From Ophiura sarsii (lineage: Eukaryota > Echinodermata > Ophiuroidea > Amphilepidida > Ophiuridae): a stretch of 64,000 bases of DNA. Numbering within the stretch: the stretch's first letter is position 1; every line of letters starts with the position of its first letter. Under the pieces are notes generated by a model, which worked only from the letters and a program-made list of their open reading frames with translations, searched no databases and had not been told where the DNA came from. The stretch covers positions 2,171,117 through 2,235,116 of the forward strand of contig CM069454.1 in the NCBI GenBank assembly GCA_035610835.1, in the 5' to 3' direction. This document shows positions 1 to 10,650 of this stretch, piece by piece. The translations under genes and the position numbers were made by a program.

Positions 1-1690
1 CCTCATAACTGTATTAATATATGAGCCAGTCTTATCAAATATCACACGATTGTAGCTTGGAACCTCAGCTACAAATCCAATGTAAATTGATCTGAACACT
101 GGTTCTACTTTTCCGGACATGCAGTGAGAACCAAACCTCGATTTAGTGTGACGGAAACGGATGAAAAACAGCAAAATATCGCCGAATTGCTTTTCAATTG
201 GCCTATTGTAAAAGGCAAAACATACCTATCAGTCAATCATAACCGTTCTAAATATCTCTTTAACAGACTGTAAACAATAAAGTTGACTGATTGGTTTGGA
301 TAAAATTTGCCCTTTTATTAGCCAGACCAGGTCAGGACAACCATTCAGTTTACCCCTCCCCTAGAGATCCCTGTAAAAGTCATATTTGACTTTCATGATA
401 ACTAAGCGATCTTCAATATATCGAACTAAATGGAGGGATTTAAAGTCTGTCAAAGCGATAATTTTCTATCATTGACTACCTGATTGACTATTCTGAAGGT
501 TGCACATAAGTAAAACTCATATAGTGACTATTATGATAAAGATTTAACATTCGAGGCATCATTGTGGCTTAAGTTGTAACAACGAAAATTGACTGATGGC
601 AGTATTCTGGTATGCCAAAGGCATAGCAATACATTTGAGTTGATAGTACACTATTTGCAAGCCTACAAGTGTTAATATTGTTTACAATCTTATCTATACA
701 TGATAATACTGTAATATATTCAGATATCATTCATTAATTTCCATTTTCAGTATTTAAATCATGCTCTTATATCTAACCATACAATACGAAAAAACACCCA
801 AAAACATGTGTATATTTTTAAGGTAATTTTCTGTGTCCGTTGTCCAAAATCTCTCTCTGGCTTTGACCGCGTCATTACAAAAGTAAAACAGATATCAATT
901 ATCATTTACTACACATTTGTAGCTATGATTCGGAGCTATAATCATGACAAATGTCATGAGGTTGACATTACTATTAGCGACGTTATGAGGGAGGAGGTAG
1001 AACCTATTGAATGACCCTCGTATATTAGCGCTTTTCACCTTTTTTTTGCATTTTTGGTTACAAATCACCACCAATTGAATGAGGGAGGTCATGACTTTGC
1101 ATCAAGCAACAAGCCATGGTTGTCTTCAAGGTTATTTTGAATAAACATGAAACAAATAAGTAAGAAGCCATCCGTGGCCTTTTAGATGAATTTGGGTAAT
1201 TTTGATCTACATCGAAACTCAAAACGCTATCTAATCCACGAATTTCACATGAAATACTGCAAATTGAGCGCTATCATTTTAGGTGGTAGTTAGTACATAT
1301 ATGCCCCTACGTATATGTGAAATACCTAACTTCTGAAAAAAATGAGGGCTCCCTCCATGAAGGATCTCTCAGTGCCCCTTTAAACAAATGTTACACGCGT
1401 GTTTAGCTTAAATCCGTGTTTAAATACGTAAGAGAAACACGGGCCATTTTTATATCACGAAATAAGCTTAACTGGACCAGTAAACAATCCTCCTCTACTA
1501 TCTGAGAATAAATGAAATGTCGGAGAATACTTTATTTAAGAATATTTATATGTAGTGATAACTTCAAAGAAAAATATATTCTATAATAATATAGTTTTTA
1601 TTACGTTAATATGATTATCTATGTGAAATGTATATGGAGGAAAGGAAATAAACTTTAAAAATATAAAATAAAGTAATAGAGAAACAACCT
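1..1690. other. AT-rich intergenic DNA, nothing recognised
   Basis: I see no coding exon, RNA gene or clear repeat here. The only open frames are short (under 70 codons), lie on both strands and show no domain signature. Composition is AT-rich with scattered T and A runs. Confidence 0.5.
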
Positions 1691-1692
1691 TG

Positions 1693-2037
1693 AATTATGG
1701 GATTGCAATGGAATTCATATCATTACAACTCATGACGAAATTATTTACTTAGCTCCGACAGTTGTTGTTGTTATGTTAACATGGTTACATATTGATAGAC
1801 GCCTGTAAGTTTTAAGGTGTTAAAATGTCTAGACCGTTGAATGTATCTATTTACCTATTAAATCGATTATGGGATTGAATGGTCCCACGATCGGGTAGAT
1901 GGAATCCATATAATTTCAACTCATGACGAGATATTACTTTGAAGTATGCTCTGATAGGTGTTTTTTTGTTACGTTAACATAAGGTTTTAATGTGTTAAAA
2001 TATCTAGGCCGTTGAATGTATCTATTCACATATTATA
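1693..2037. repeat. Two-copy tandem repeat, about 172 bp period
   Basis: Two diverged head-to-tail units each begin with ATTATGGGATTG (1694 and about 1867). Both continue through TCATGACGA, GTTACGTTAACAT or its variant, GTGTTAAAAT and CCGTTGAATGTATCTATT in the same order. The copies differ by point changes and small indels, so the duplication is not recent. No function is evident. Confidence 0.75.
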
Positions 2038-2176
2038 TCACTTGAAAAAGGACAAGCACTAAGTGACAGGTCACATCAAAAGCCGGTCAAAATTGGAAGA
2101 TCGAGAAAAATGGTCTGGATGTGGTTTTTTTTTAATTATCGGATTACCTTTTTAAGTTCTCCTTGTTAAAATAAAG

Positions 2177-2316
2177 TATACCGTAGATATTCGATATCTA
2201 GACAACTTTCTGCCAACTTTGAAACTCTGAAGGAGATGGCGCCCTCTCGCGATTAAAGCCGGCTTTTAAAAAGATCATTCTAACAAAATAATTTCGGCGG
2301 CGCTGAAAATGACGTA
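2177..2316 (+). repeat. 140 bp repeat arm, inverted partner at 7712-7851
   Basis: This 140 bp block, from TATACCGTAGATA to GAAAATGACGTA, recurs in reverse complement at 7712-7851 with only about two mismatches by eye. It contains the subsequence ATGGCGCCCTCTCGCGATTAAAG. A diverged form of that subsequence occurs at the outer ends of the 59.7-62.2 kb foldback, so it belongs to a wider transposon-end family. Either the two arms are the ends of one 5.7 kb element or they are two independent insertions. Confidence 0.8.
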
Positions 2317-2702
2317 CGTAGGCCTAATGTTCGTAGTATAGTCAGTTCAGTCAGTCATTAGCGCGATCACTAACTAGAGAGATAAGCTCTTTCTGTTATG
2401 AAGATCCCGTAGATTCTCCTAGTTAATTATGTTGCATTATTAGATGCTCGATCATTCGGAGATCGAAATTTGTAAGTGTGTTAACGTTAATGAATTATGA
2501 TCGAAATTATAGAACCCAGAACGCTTGAGTTCATGTTTTTTATACTGGGTACAATTTGTGTTACATGTCCCTTTTTCCATAAATTAGGTTCCTTTTTCAG
2601 TTAATCTGAAAAAGTTTACATTTAAAGTTGGTAAAAGTATACATATTCTGAAAGCGCATATACTGTAACGGATGCAAATAGCATACAATCAAGTTGATTA
2701 TA

Positions 2703-3480
2703 CAGGGTGGCCCGAAATTGTACAGGGTGTAACAAGCAAAATCTTCTAAAAAAGAAGGGTTTCAATAATTACTTCCACTATGTATATGAAGTGATGAGAG
2801 AAAAGTTCAGTACAGATTTAAAGTAGTTTAATAAAATACCCATCCAGACATTATGCAAATCAAATTTCATTATGAATCTGAAATCCGACATAGAGGGTGT
2901 CTAAAAATGTGTTTATTTAGTTCCGGAAAAATGCTTCTATTACTACATACATACAAAGACTAGTATTTTAACAAAATTCAAGTAGATTTCAAATAAAAAT
3001 GCATCAATTACATGTACATGAACATTGATTGATTTTGAAAGTCAACCTTTTCTTATGTAAAGTTGTTAATTTTAAACATAAAGGGTGTTTAAAACATTAA
3101 TTTAGGTAAACATGATTATCCACAAATCATTAAATTGAATGAATTTAAATTTGCATCTGAAACATGATTTTACATTCCAATTTGAAGTGGCAAATGCTTA
3201 AAGTGGTATGAGTTTCAAATAATGTTCAATAAAAAGGGTCCCTTTAACTACAGGGTGACTCAAATTTCCCCAATGGCACATGTTTAGTGGTATACAATTA
3301 ATTGTGTTCATCCTTTTTGCACCTTCATGATGTGCAAAGCACATTCAAATGAACAAATTAGGTCAGTTTCCATAATGTTTGAACCCAGTATTCAAATTTC
3401 AAGAGTCTGATTTAAGATTGAATTATAAAAGTTTTTCGTTTTAAGTTGTATTCAACATATAGGGTGATCCAATGTTGATT
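2703..3480. repeat. Degenerate series of AGGGTG-headed units
   Basis: A short head related to (T)ACAGGGTGNCC occurs at about 2703, 2895, 3080, 3251 and 3461, which is every 170-210 bp. The intervening DNA is AT-rich and only loosely similar from unit to unit. The same head forms the ends of the foldbacks at 17783-18381 and 33674-34313. The series may be a decayed tandem array or several solo ends. Confidence 0.45.
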
Positions 3481-3489
3481 GGCAAACTG

Positions 3490-4480
3490 CTTATGCTGGT
3501 CATCCTATACTAGGTCAGGTCAGTTGCATTCCTAAAGATTTAATAATTCTCCTGAGTTTACAAGCTTGATGAAAACCAGCAGTTTTTTACTAATTTGGTA
3601 ACACAGTTAAAAACAAGTAATAACACCACACAAACGCATTTAACAAATATGCTAATTAACATCCAGACAATACAGAATATATGAGGTTAATTACATATCT
3701 TCTTTTAATTTTTAATTAAATAGTTAAATTATTTATTCAAAAGGGTACCTCAACCTTTCTATACTTTTAAAATGGATAGTTTGGTGCAGGCAAATGTTTG
3801 CATACATTCGCAAACTGCGACCAACTTACGTTTCTTAACAAATGTTTGGGCTTCTTATTTAATGCTAATTCATGATTCCTTAATTAACTAATTATATTTT
3901 TAATTCAAATATGCTTCAATAATGTTATGTTTTCAATATAGAATTGTACCAAGAGTGAAACCAGTGCATTTTATGTTTGCCCAATGTATATTGCACCATA
4001 CTTGTTCAACTATGCACTCCTCCTCCTCCACATACTCCTCCTCCGCATACTCTTCCACCCCTGATTAATTAAGTTTAACGAACTATTGTAATTAACAGAA
4101 CCATGGTAGTTTATATTTTTCTTTTTAAAATAAAGGCCAAATACTTTCTCATCAAAATAAGACAAAATTTGAGTATGTGTGATAAAGAATAGCCAAAATA
4201 TATCCATGCAAAGTAATAATATGTAGTGCAAATGTAACAGATCCACCTTTTTTAGGTACCCAGTATAAAAAACATGACCTTGACCTAAAAGTTGTCTACC
4301 TCTATAGTCCATCTTACTGTATATGGGGCAAGAGTTCCAACAGTTCTGACGATATACATTTGATTGTTAGTTTTCAGTGTGTGTGTTATCACGTTATGTA
4401 TATATATTTCAAATAAAATATACGCCCCCCCCCAAAAAAAAAAAAATCCTAAAATTACTGATTTTTGGTCGAATAACTCG
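3490..4480. other. AT-rich intergenic DNA
   Basis: No supported gene. A 100-codon minus-strand frame (4010-4312) has no recognisable domain and no codon-like composition. The stretch ends in a C run followed by an A run (about 4424-4446), which resembles the C/A tract just before the second SINE-like copy near 5795-5817. Confidence 0.45.
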
Positions 4481-4488
4481 ATAGACTA

Positions 4489-4740
4489 CCACTAGTTCAT
4501 TATTCATTGAACACGACGGTTGCTTCAATGAGTAGTATGGCCGAGCGGTTTAGGCTTTAGACTATAAATCTATTGGATTCTCCCCGCGTCGGTTCGAATC
4601 CTTCTGAATACCTTTTGTTACAAAAAGCGATTTAGTCTCTGTGTATTGGGAAATGAAATGACGTATATTTTTACTCCACACATTTTCATTCATGGATGTA
4701 ATTGCCTACCTCCAGACACACACCAGAGTATCTTAAATGC
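4489..4740 (+). repeat. SINE-like element, tRNA-Ser-related head, copy 1
   Basis: The 4489-4740 segment aligns throughout with 5822-6055. Shared blocks are the lead CCACTAGTTCATTATT, the tRNA-like block, the tail GCGATTTAGTCTCTGTGT, then TTTTACTCC and CTACCTCCAGA. Conservation that extends both sides of the tRNA-like part marks a dispersed repeat, not an isolated tRNA gene. The A box (TGGCCGAGCGG) and B box (GGTTCGAATCC) of a pol III promoter are legible. Confidence 0.7.
4531..4612 (+). tRNA. tRNA-Ser-like pseudogene (SINE head), ATA at anticodon position
   Basis: The order of elements is that of a class II tRNA: A box GGCCGAGCGGTTTAGGC, anticodon arm AGACTATAAATCT, a long variable arm, then B box GGTTCGAATCC. 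The sister copy reads AGA (Ser) where this one reads ATA. The acceptor strands do not pair convincingly. I read it as the tRNA-derived head of a SINE-like repeat, not a working tRNA gene. Confidence 0.55.
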
Positions 4741-4795
4741 ATTATTACCAAGATTTTTCACATCTTAATGTCGGGAACCCTATAACCTTTAAAAA

Positions 4796-4843
4796 TTTTA
4801 CATTCCAATAAATGTGTTTTAACACATTTATTGGAATGTAAAA
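4796..4843. repeat. Hairpin: 23 bp arms, 2 nt loop
   Basis: The arm beginning TTTTACATTCCAATAAATG is followed after TT by its exact reverse complement. A second hairpin with CTGAGACCATAATA arms follows at about 4889-4925. They may be small foldback remnants. No transcript evidence is available. Confidence 0.7.
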
Positions 4844-4985
4844 TAATGCAAGATTTGTATTCAAATATGTTTTCTATTTATATTAGACCTGAGACCATAA
4901 TACTATTTAGTTATTATGGTCTCAGATTACACCTACTCCTTTATTTTCATATCAGTTTGAAATATTAAGGTGCTACACTTAAATA

Positions 4986-5175
4986 AACACTCTTCACGCG
5001 GCAGGCGTCTACAGGCGACATTCCAAAATTTCACAGAATATTTCAAAAATTGAAACAAGTATACATGCCTAGTATTTTGTTCAGTTATACTTTGGATTAA
5101 TTGGACCAGAGAGTTGTTATAGACCTTGCAAGCTGTTTATATACAATAAAAGCAACAACCGCATGGAAAGTGTTT
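4986..5175. repeat. MITE-like element, CCGCGTGGAAAGTGTT family, copy 1
   Basis: It starts with AACACTCTTCACGCGGC and ends with CCGCATGGAAAGTGTT, which are imperfect inverted ends. Related copies lie at 14489-14732 and 54141-54350. Shared internal words include GGCGTCTNCNGGNGA followed by ATTCCAAAAT. Confidence 0.6.
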
Positions 5176-5507
5176 AGAGCTCATTTACAACCCAAATAGT
5201 TCCTATTTTACACGGGGGCGTTTATTTTTGTTGTGACACAATCAGTTGCATAGATGTAGGCCCTAATCGTTTCGTTGTCATTATCAATCGTCTTCTAAAA
5301 ATGATATTAAAGATCGATAATTGCTCAGCAGCAAAATGATCGAATGACAAGCTCAACATTCTTCAATGGGTATTTAAGTGATGTGCAACCAAGCGTGAAT
5401 CAGTATTCAGCGTGCCATGTAATAAATAATATTGAATAAAAGTCAGGAAACTATAAACAGTTTGGGGAAATAAAAAATAACATGAAGACTACCATTAAAT
5501 ATACACA

Positions 5508-5569
5508 GTCTCGAACCCGGGTCCTCTCGCTTCTGTGGCCGGAGTTTACCCACTAGACCACACGGAGAC
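5508..5569 (-). tRNA. tRNA-like relic, minus strand, truncated
   Basis: The reverse complement starts GTCTCCGTGTGGTCTAGTGG, a recognisable A box like those of tRNA-Glu or tRNA-Gly. It reaches CCCGGGTTCGAGAC, a B box, within 62 bases. The 3' acceptor side is missing and no proper anticodon arm folds. It is a pseudogene or a repeat head. Confidence 0.5.
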
Positions 5570-5821
5570 TATGTTCAAGTGAGCACCACAAGACGAGCCC
5601 TAATGTATTAGCAGTCGTGTCAGCAGTTGCCACAGTTTAGTGAATCTATGGTCTATTGTAGACGACACGATTTTATTTTCACGTGAAATGAGGATGTCGT
5701 CGTGCAATTCATATGACAAAATATCAGCCTTAGGCGTAAAAAAAATTGCCTTTAGAAAGTCATCCCACCGCACTTGTCCCCCCCCCCCCTAACCCCGCCC
5801 CCCCCCAAAAAAAAAACACCA

Positions 5822-6055
5822 CACCACTAGTTCATTATTTAGTGCACACGATAGACGCTTCAATGAGTAGGCATGGCCGAGTGGTTTAGGACTATGGACT
5901 AGAAATCTGCTGAATTCTCCCCGCCTCGGTTCGAGTCCTGCAGAATACCTTTCGTTAAAAAGCGATTTAGTCTCTGTGTGTTGGAAAAGGGGGCATATTT
6001 TTACTCCGCGCATTTTAATTCATCTATAATCGTCTACCTCCAGAGTATCTTACTG
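5822..6055 (+). repeat. SINE-like element, tRNA-Ser-related head, copy 2
   Basis: This is the sister of 4489-4740 and is collinear from CACCACTAGTTCATTATT through the tRNA-like block to CTACCTCCAGAGTATCTTA. A C run followed by an A run precedes both copies, which suggests the tract is part of, or was duplicated with, the insertion. Confidence 0.7.
5867..5949 (+). tRNA. tRNA-Ser(AGA)-like pseudogene (SINE head)
   Basis: A box TGGCCGAGTGGTTTAGG, an anticodon arm with AGA (GGACTAGAAATCTG), a long variable arm as in tRNA-Ser, and B box GGTTCGAGTCC are all readable. The acceptor stem is degraded and conserved repeat DNA flanks it. A functional tRNA gene is unlikely. Confidence 0.6.
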
Positions 6056-7122
6056 TATTCTGTCCAGGATGCTTCACATAATGATATTTTCCCTTGTTGG
6101 GAGCATATTAATCATGTCAAAGACGGTAATAATGTAATTGCACTGGTTTATCTGATGGGCGTCGTTTTGTGTGTGACCTATACAAATTAACATAATTTCG
6201 ATCGAGTTTATTAGCTTATGAACATTGGTAACATTTGATGTTACGATCGCATTGAAAATGCATCTTTGTCGACTCAAAACAATCATGTTTATTTTATTAA
6301 AACAGAAACTGCATCCTGGATAAATATGACTTTCCCTTCAAATGAACCTAAGTTGATCAAAATTGATAATCGTGGCGCAGGCCAACCAAAAGACGTAATT
6401 GTCCCCGGTTAATTTTTACGTTTGGTGTCTGACTGCCAAGCATCATTGATATAAAACGCATGCAACAAATTAGTGTGAAACATTGTTCATCATTTTTTAA
6501 CCTTATACATTAAAATATTCATAGTGTTCCTCATTAATTAATTAATTCATTTGTTTATTTATTTATAAGATTTTGCTAACATAATTGTCATTTTTTATAT
6601 CATCTGATTCCGAGCGCACAATGAGAATTAAACAATATTTGTAACTTTTCTAAAATAACAATTAATAGGTCTCTTGGCATAATTCGCATTCAAACCATAA
6701 AATTATACATGTACATTCGATTTATTCCCAACTGCTAGTCTAATCTGATGACCGTGTTAACTATCACGCTACACCAAGGAGTACATGTATGTACATGTAT
6801 AATGGCTACACGCTTTGGATTCAACGATTGAAATGAATAACATCCCAGAGGAACTATTTACCGTTCCAAAAGATGTGTTACGTAATAACTTCTCTGGTTA
6901 TTGAATAGAGAATATTGGAGATAGAATAGAGACTATACTTATATGCGTCCCCGTAACAAAGGGTTGCCCGCTTTCGCTGTTCAGATCAATTCAATGCACG
7001 ACCTTCAAAGAATGACCTATTATACATTTGGCGGGTTATTTTATTTTGAATCGAGTATCTCTCAACATGTGTAATTGGCTCTGTGAGAAAAATCAAGCTC
7101 GATTTACCGCGCTGGTGGGGGA
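6056..7122. other. Intergenic DNA, nothing recognised
   Basis: No exon, RNA gene or clear repeat is supported. Overlapping 70-codon frames on both strands around 6.0-6.3 kb have no domain features. A local TACATGTATG duplication lies near 6781-6800. Confidence 0.45.
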
Positions 7123-7144
7123 GGGGGGGGGGGGGGGGGGGGGG
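7123..7144 (+). repeat. Poly-G tract (22 G)
   Basis: An uninterrupted run of 22 guanines. Similar tracts of 41 and 50 G lie at 12767 and 22274. Exact length in an assembly is unreliable. Confidence 0.9.
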
Positions 7145-7711
7145 TGGGTGCTTGTCACAACCCCCTCACACATCCCTCTCAAGTTAGTTGTTGTGACTCG
7201 TTGAATTCTCAAAAGTTGCCAGCCTGGTATAGTCACTTTTATTTTGCCCAACCCCCACCCCACCCCAACTCATTATGAAAAACCTAGCTACGCCACTCGA
7301 ATAAAAATCAATCATAGGCCTACATGTACATGTACATGTATAACGATATTTTTTCTTCTAACAAATATTAACTGGTGACAAAATAACGTAAATTGATAAT
7401 TTTGGGATATCTTCTCTATAGTCAGTGTTTTTAAAATAATTTTGAATTTAGCTGCTTAATATATCCTTAAAAATAACGAATAGCAACAAATACTATTAAT
7501 TTGTGAAAAAGAAAAGATACTCTGGTTAAGTCGAATATGACCTGCCAGAGTCTAGACCTCGCCCCTCGATTTTCCGTATTGCACGTCTGCGGTTTTACCC
7601 CGTTACCAGACACTCACACTCGTATATACATGTAGTCATTGGAAAGGTCCCGGGATAGATTCTTGATCCGAAAATTATATTGAACGGACTGGACTATATA
7701 CTGCGACAATT

Positions 7712-7851
7712 TACGTCATTTTCAACGCCGCCGAAATTATTTTGTTAGAATGATCTTTTTAAAAGCCGGCTTTAATCGCGAGAGGGCGCCATCTCTTTCA
7801 GAGTTTCAAAGTTGGCAGAAAGTTGTCTAGATATCGAATATCTACGGTATA
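7712..7851 (-). repeat. 140 bp repeat arm, inverted partner of 2177-2316
   Basis: Reverse complement of the block at 2177-2316, about 98% identical by eye, ending TCTACGGTATA. No convincing target-site duplication is visible outside the pair. Confidence 0.8.
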
Positions 7852-8022
7852 TTTTCAACTCGGAATGGTAACAAATGTTACCAAAATGTGTAATTGAGAC
7901 TAATGCGTCATTATTTCGGTATTTAAACAGTTCGATCCCTAAAACATGGTAAAACTGTGACAGTGTACCATTATCATTGTCCGGTGCTACTATAAAATAC
8001 AAAACAAGTCGATTGATTTTCG

Positions 8023-8110
8023 AGCTGGCAACGTGGCCGAATGGATAAGTCGTTGACATCTAATGATTGTGGTTTTTTTGAGGATGTGGTTTCGAATCCC
8101 ACTGGCGGCG
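8023..8110 (+). tRNA. tRNA-Arg(TCT)-like pseudogene
   Basis: A box GTGGCCGAATGGATAAG, TCT at the anticodon position (GACATCTAATGAT), and B box GGTTTCGAATCCCAC are visible. The anticodon stem does not pair, and a T-rich insertion lengthens the variable region. A pseudogene or SINE head is more likely than a working gene. Confidence 0.5.
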
Positions 8111-9109
8111 TGTTTATGTTTTTGTCTTAGTATTACAATCGAAACATATTTATATAGCACTGAACAATAAGTTTTAAAGCAATGTAATCTGAACAACATG
8201 CATGCAGCTCCATGGCATGCGTTTTTAGAACACACTAACACAGTTGTATAATTAGGTATACATGTAAATTGCCATAGGAGATTGATTACAGTGGCATAGA
8301 TTCTGCTAGAACCATGCTTATATGCCATCATAAATTGTTAATATTTACACAATTATTAATATTAAATAACAGTTTCTTTCCACGTCTTTTGTCTTCAAAC
8401 TAATTATAATTCCAATTATGTTCCCAATATCATAGTGTATACCACTCATCCAGAAGTGTTGTTGGCTTCGGTACAAAGCTGATACCATCAACCAAATGGG
8501 AAGCACATTAATTAATACCCACCCTGGATTATTTATCGTATGGTTTATTATCATCTCTTTCATTTGTAACCATCCCGGACGTCATATCGCTTTAGGATTT
8601 TGAGATATTTTTATGTTATGAAATACATAATGACATAAAGAGTAGCACCCGGTGCCCCTAAGGAATATGACATTATATTCTCGTGTGCTTTCTCTTCTTT
8701 TAATTTGAATCAATCGGGTACCGATGGTGTATATATTTTAGAGATAACTTAATTTTCACAGTTACCCACTGATATTATTGGGGGAGTACCTCTCTGTGTA
8801 TGTCAATTTGTTTCGGACTAGCGGGGTTTCGGACTGATGGTTTTTTTACTCTTTTTTTCTCGAACGAACGAGGTTTCAGACTGGTGGGGTGATTAAAAAA
8901 ATGTAAAATTCGGAATGAAGGGGTTTTGGCCTATAGTTGGGTGTTTATTAAAAACTAAAAAATTCGGACTAGCGGGGTTTCGGATTAGTGGGGTTTCGGA
9001 CTGACGGCTAAACCTCGATCGTAGGCTCCCAATACATTTGAGAACTCGGTAGACGCTGCGTGCATATAATATATATGCGATAAGCGATATTGGGTTGCTG
9101 TTAACATAT
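8111..9109. other. Intergenic DNA with GCGGGGTTTCGGACT words
   Basis: No gene supported. From about 8813 to 9010 the words TTCGGACTAGCGGGGTTTCGGA, CGGATTAGTGGGG and related forms recur five or six times at irregular spacing, suggesting a decayed short tandem repeat. The remainder shows nothing. Confidence 0.4.
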
Positions 9110-9210
9110 GGCTGATATGGATGTGCGCATAGCCAACAGCCACGTAGCTGAAGCAAAATGGTTGATATGGATGTGCGCATAGCCAACAGCCACGTAGCTG
9201 AAGCGAAATG
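9110..9210. repeat. 50 bp tandem duplication
   Basis: Two nearly identical 50 bp units each contain TGATATGGATGTGCGCATAG and CAACAGCCACGTAGCTGAAG. The match is near perfect, so the duplication is recent. Confidence 0.85.
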
Positions 9211-10557
9211 GTTGTGACAATTTCCTAACGACAGCATAATCGCGCCTGGACCGTCCGAAAAGGTTGGATAAGTGTGCGAAAATATTAATGGGTTCCCTTG
9301 TTGGGATAACTAATAATTCATTCCCACGCAAGATGAATTAAGCATTGAAGTACTTCACGGTCAATTGATTTGAAATTGTCACTCGGATAAGCTAGCCTTT
9401 CATCAAGGCCCTGTATTCTGTATAGGTGTGAGCGCCCTCTATCAAAATTGTGGAATACAAGGCCTTTCCTCATATAATCTTTGTGTTATATTCTACTTTG
9501 TTTTACCGAAGATTTCAGCTGAAAAAATCGTGCTTGTTGATTGGTTAATAATGATGTCATAATGATGTCATACCTATATAAAAATAGATCTCCTTTCTTG
9601 TCGATTGTAAAAATGATCGACTCCAATCGATATCTATTCATTTTCACTCTCAAATTCATATCGATGTATTGGCTCGCGGATTAATAGTGAATCGGTCTGC
9701 GCAAGGATTGGTTCGTGAACGCTATGTCAAAAGGTCATTTTTCTATCTGATGATCGGCGCCATATTTGATTTCCGCTAAGCGACAAAAATTGCACTGTGA
9801 ATTAACGAATTTTCAACCTAGGTGGACAAGTGTCAAAAGGATGAGAAGACTCGATATTGGTTTTGTTGACTTTTGTGGAAGTCGGCAAGAGGATCACTAG
9901 TGTGTTGTTTCTGAAAGAAAATCACCGAGTCGTTATGTGAGCGATATGTGGTAAAGTTTACTATGGGGAAAAAAAGAAGAAAAAAATATCATAATTTAAA
10001 ATTAAAAAAAATCCAATGTTTATTAATTTATACGAGAAAAACGTAATTTATGACAAATTCAAAAGTGCAACAAAATAACTTGGTTTTCCCGGGGCGCCAG
10101 GATAATTATTATTAATACTATAAATAGTCAATCGTTATGTAAAAATAAATCACGAACATCACATTCACAACACAACACAACAGCCGAATCCAAAACCAAA
10201 AAAATGTGATTAAATAAAGTGCTCACTCGTACCCCCAAAAAGAGTCTCGTTAATAAACAAACTAATGATATTGTAATTAATTAATATAATGGAACATCAA
10301 AAAGTACCAATGTTTATACAAAACAAGTTGTCTGAAAAGTGAAAGCAACGTATGCAACGCAAATGGTTTATCCACTCAATACAATAGTTATGGCCTACTG
10401 CTAAATCGAAAATTAAAACCATTTGATCCAAAAAAATATTTTTAAATGATCTGTATTGAAAAAAATAATATAAAATGTGCAAAATAGAGTGCTATTAATA
10501 TGTCTATTTAATTTGAGAGTAAAAAAAGTTAATTTTAGATGACACAAAAAACATCAT
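9211..10557. other. AT-rich intergenic DNA
   Basis: No exon or clear repeat. Short A-rich stretches (9965-10020) and a TAATGATGTCA duplication (about 9547-9570) are the only low-complexity features. Confidence 0.4.
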
Positions 10558-10650
10558 CCCCGCCGGGACTCGAACACTCGAATCTTAGAAGTGTCATCTG
10601 CGATAAAACAGTACATCGTCCAGCGCCCTAGACCGCTGCACCACTGGGTC
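10558..10650 (-). tRNA. tRNA-like relic, minus strand, with oversized middle
   Basis: Reading the minus strand, GACCCAGTGGTGCAGCGG gives an A box and GTGTTCGAGTCCC a B box. The separation is longer than in an intronless class I tRNA. No anticodon arm can be assigned safely. It is probably a tRNA-derived repeat, and an intron-containing tRNA is a weaker alternative. Confidence 0.45.
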
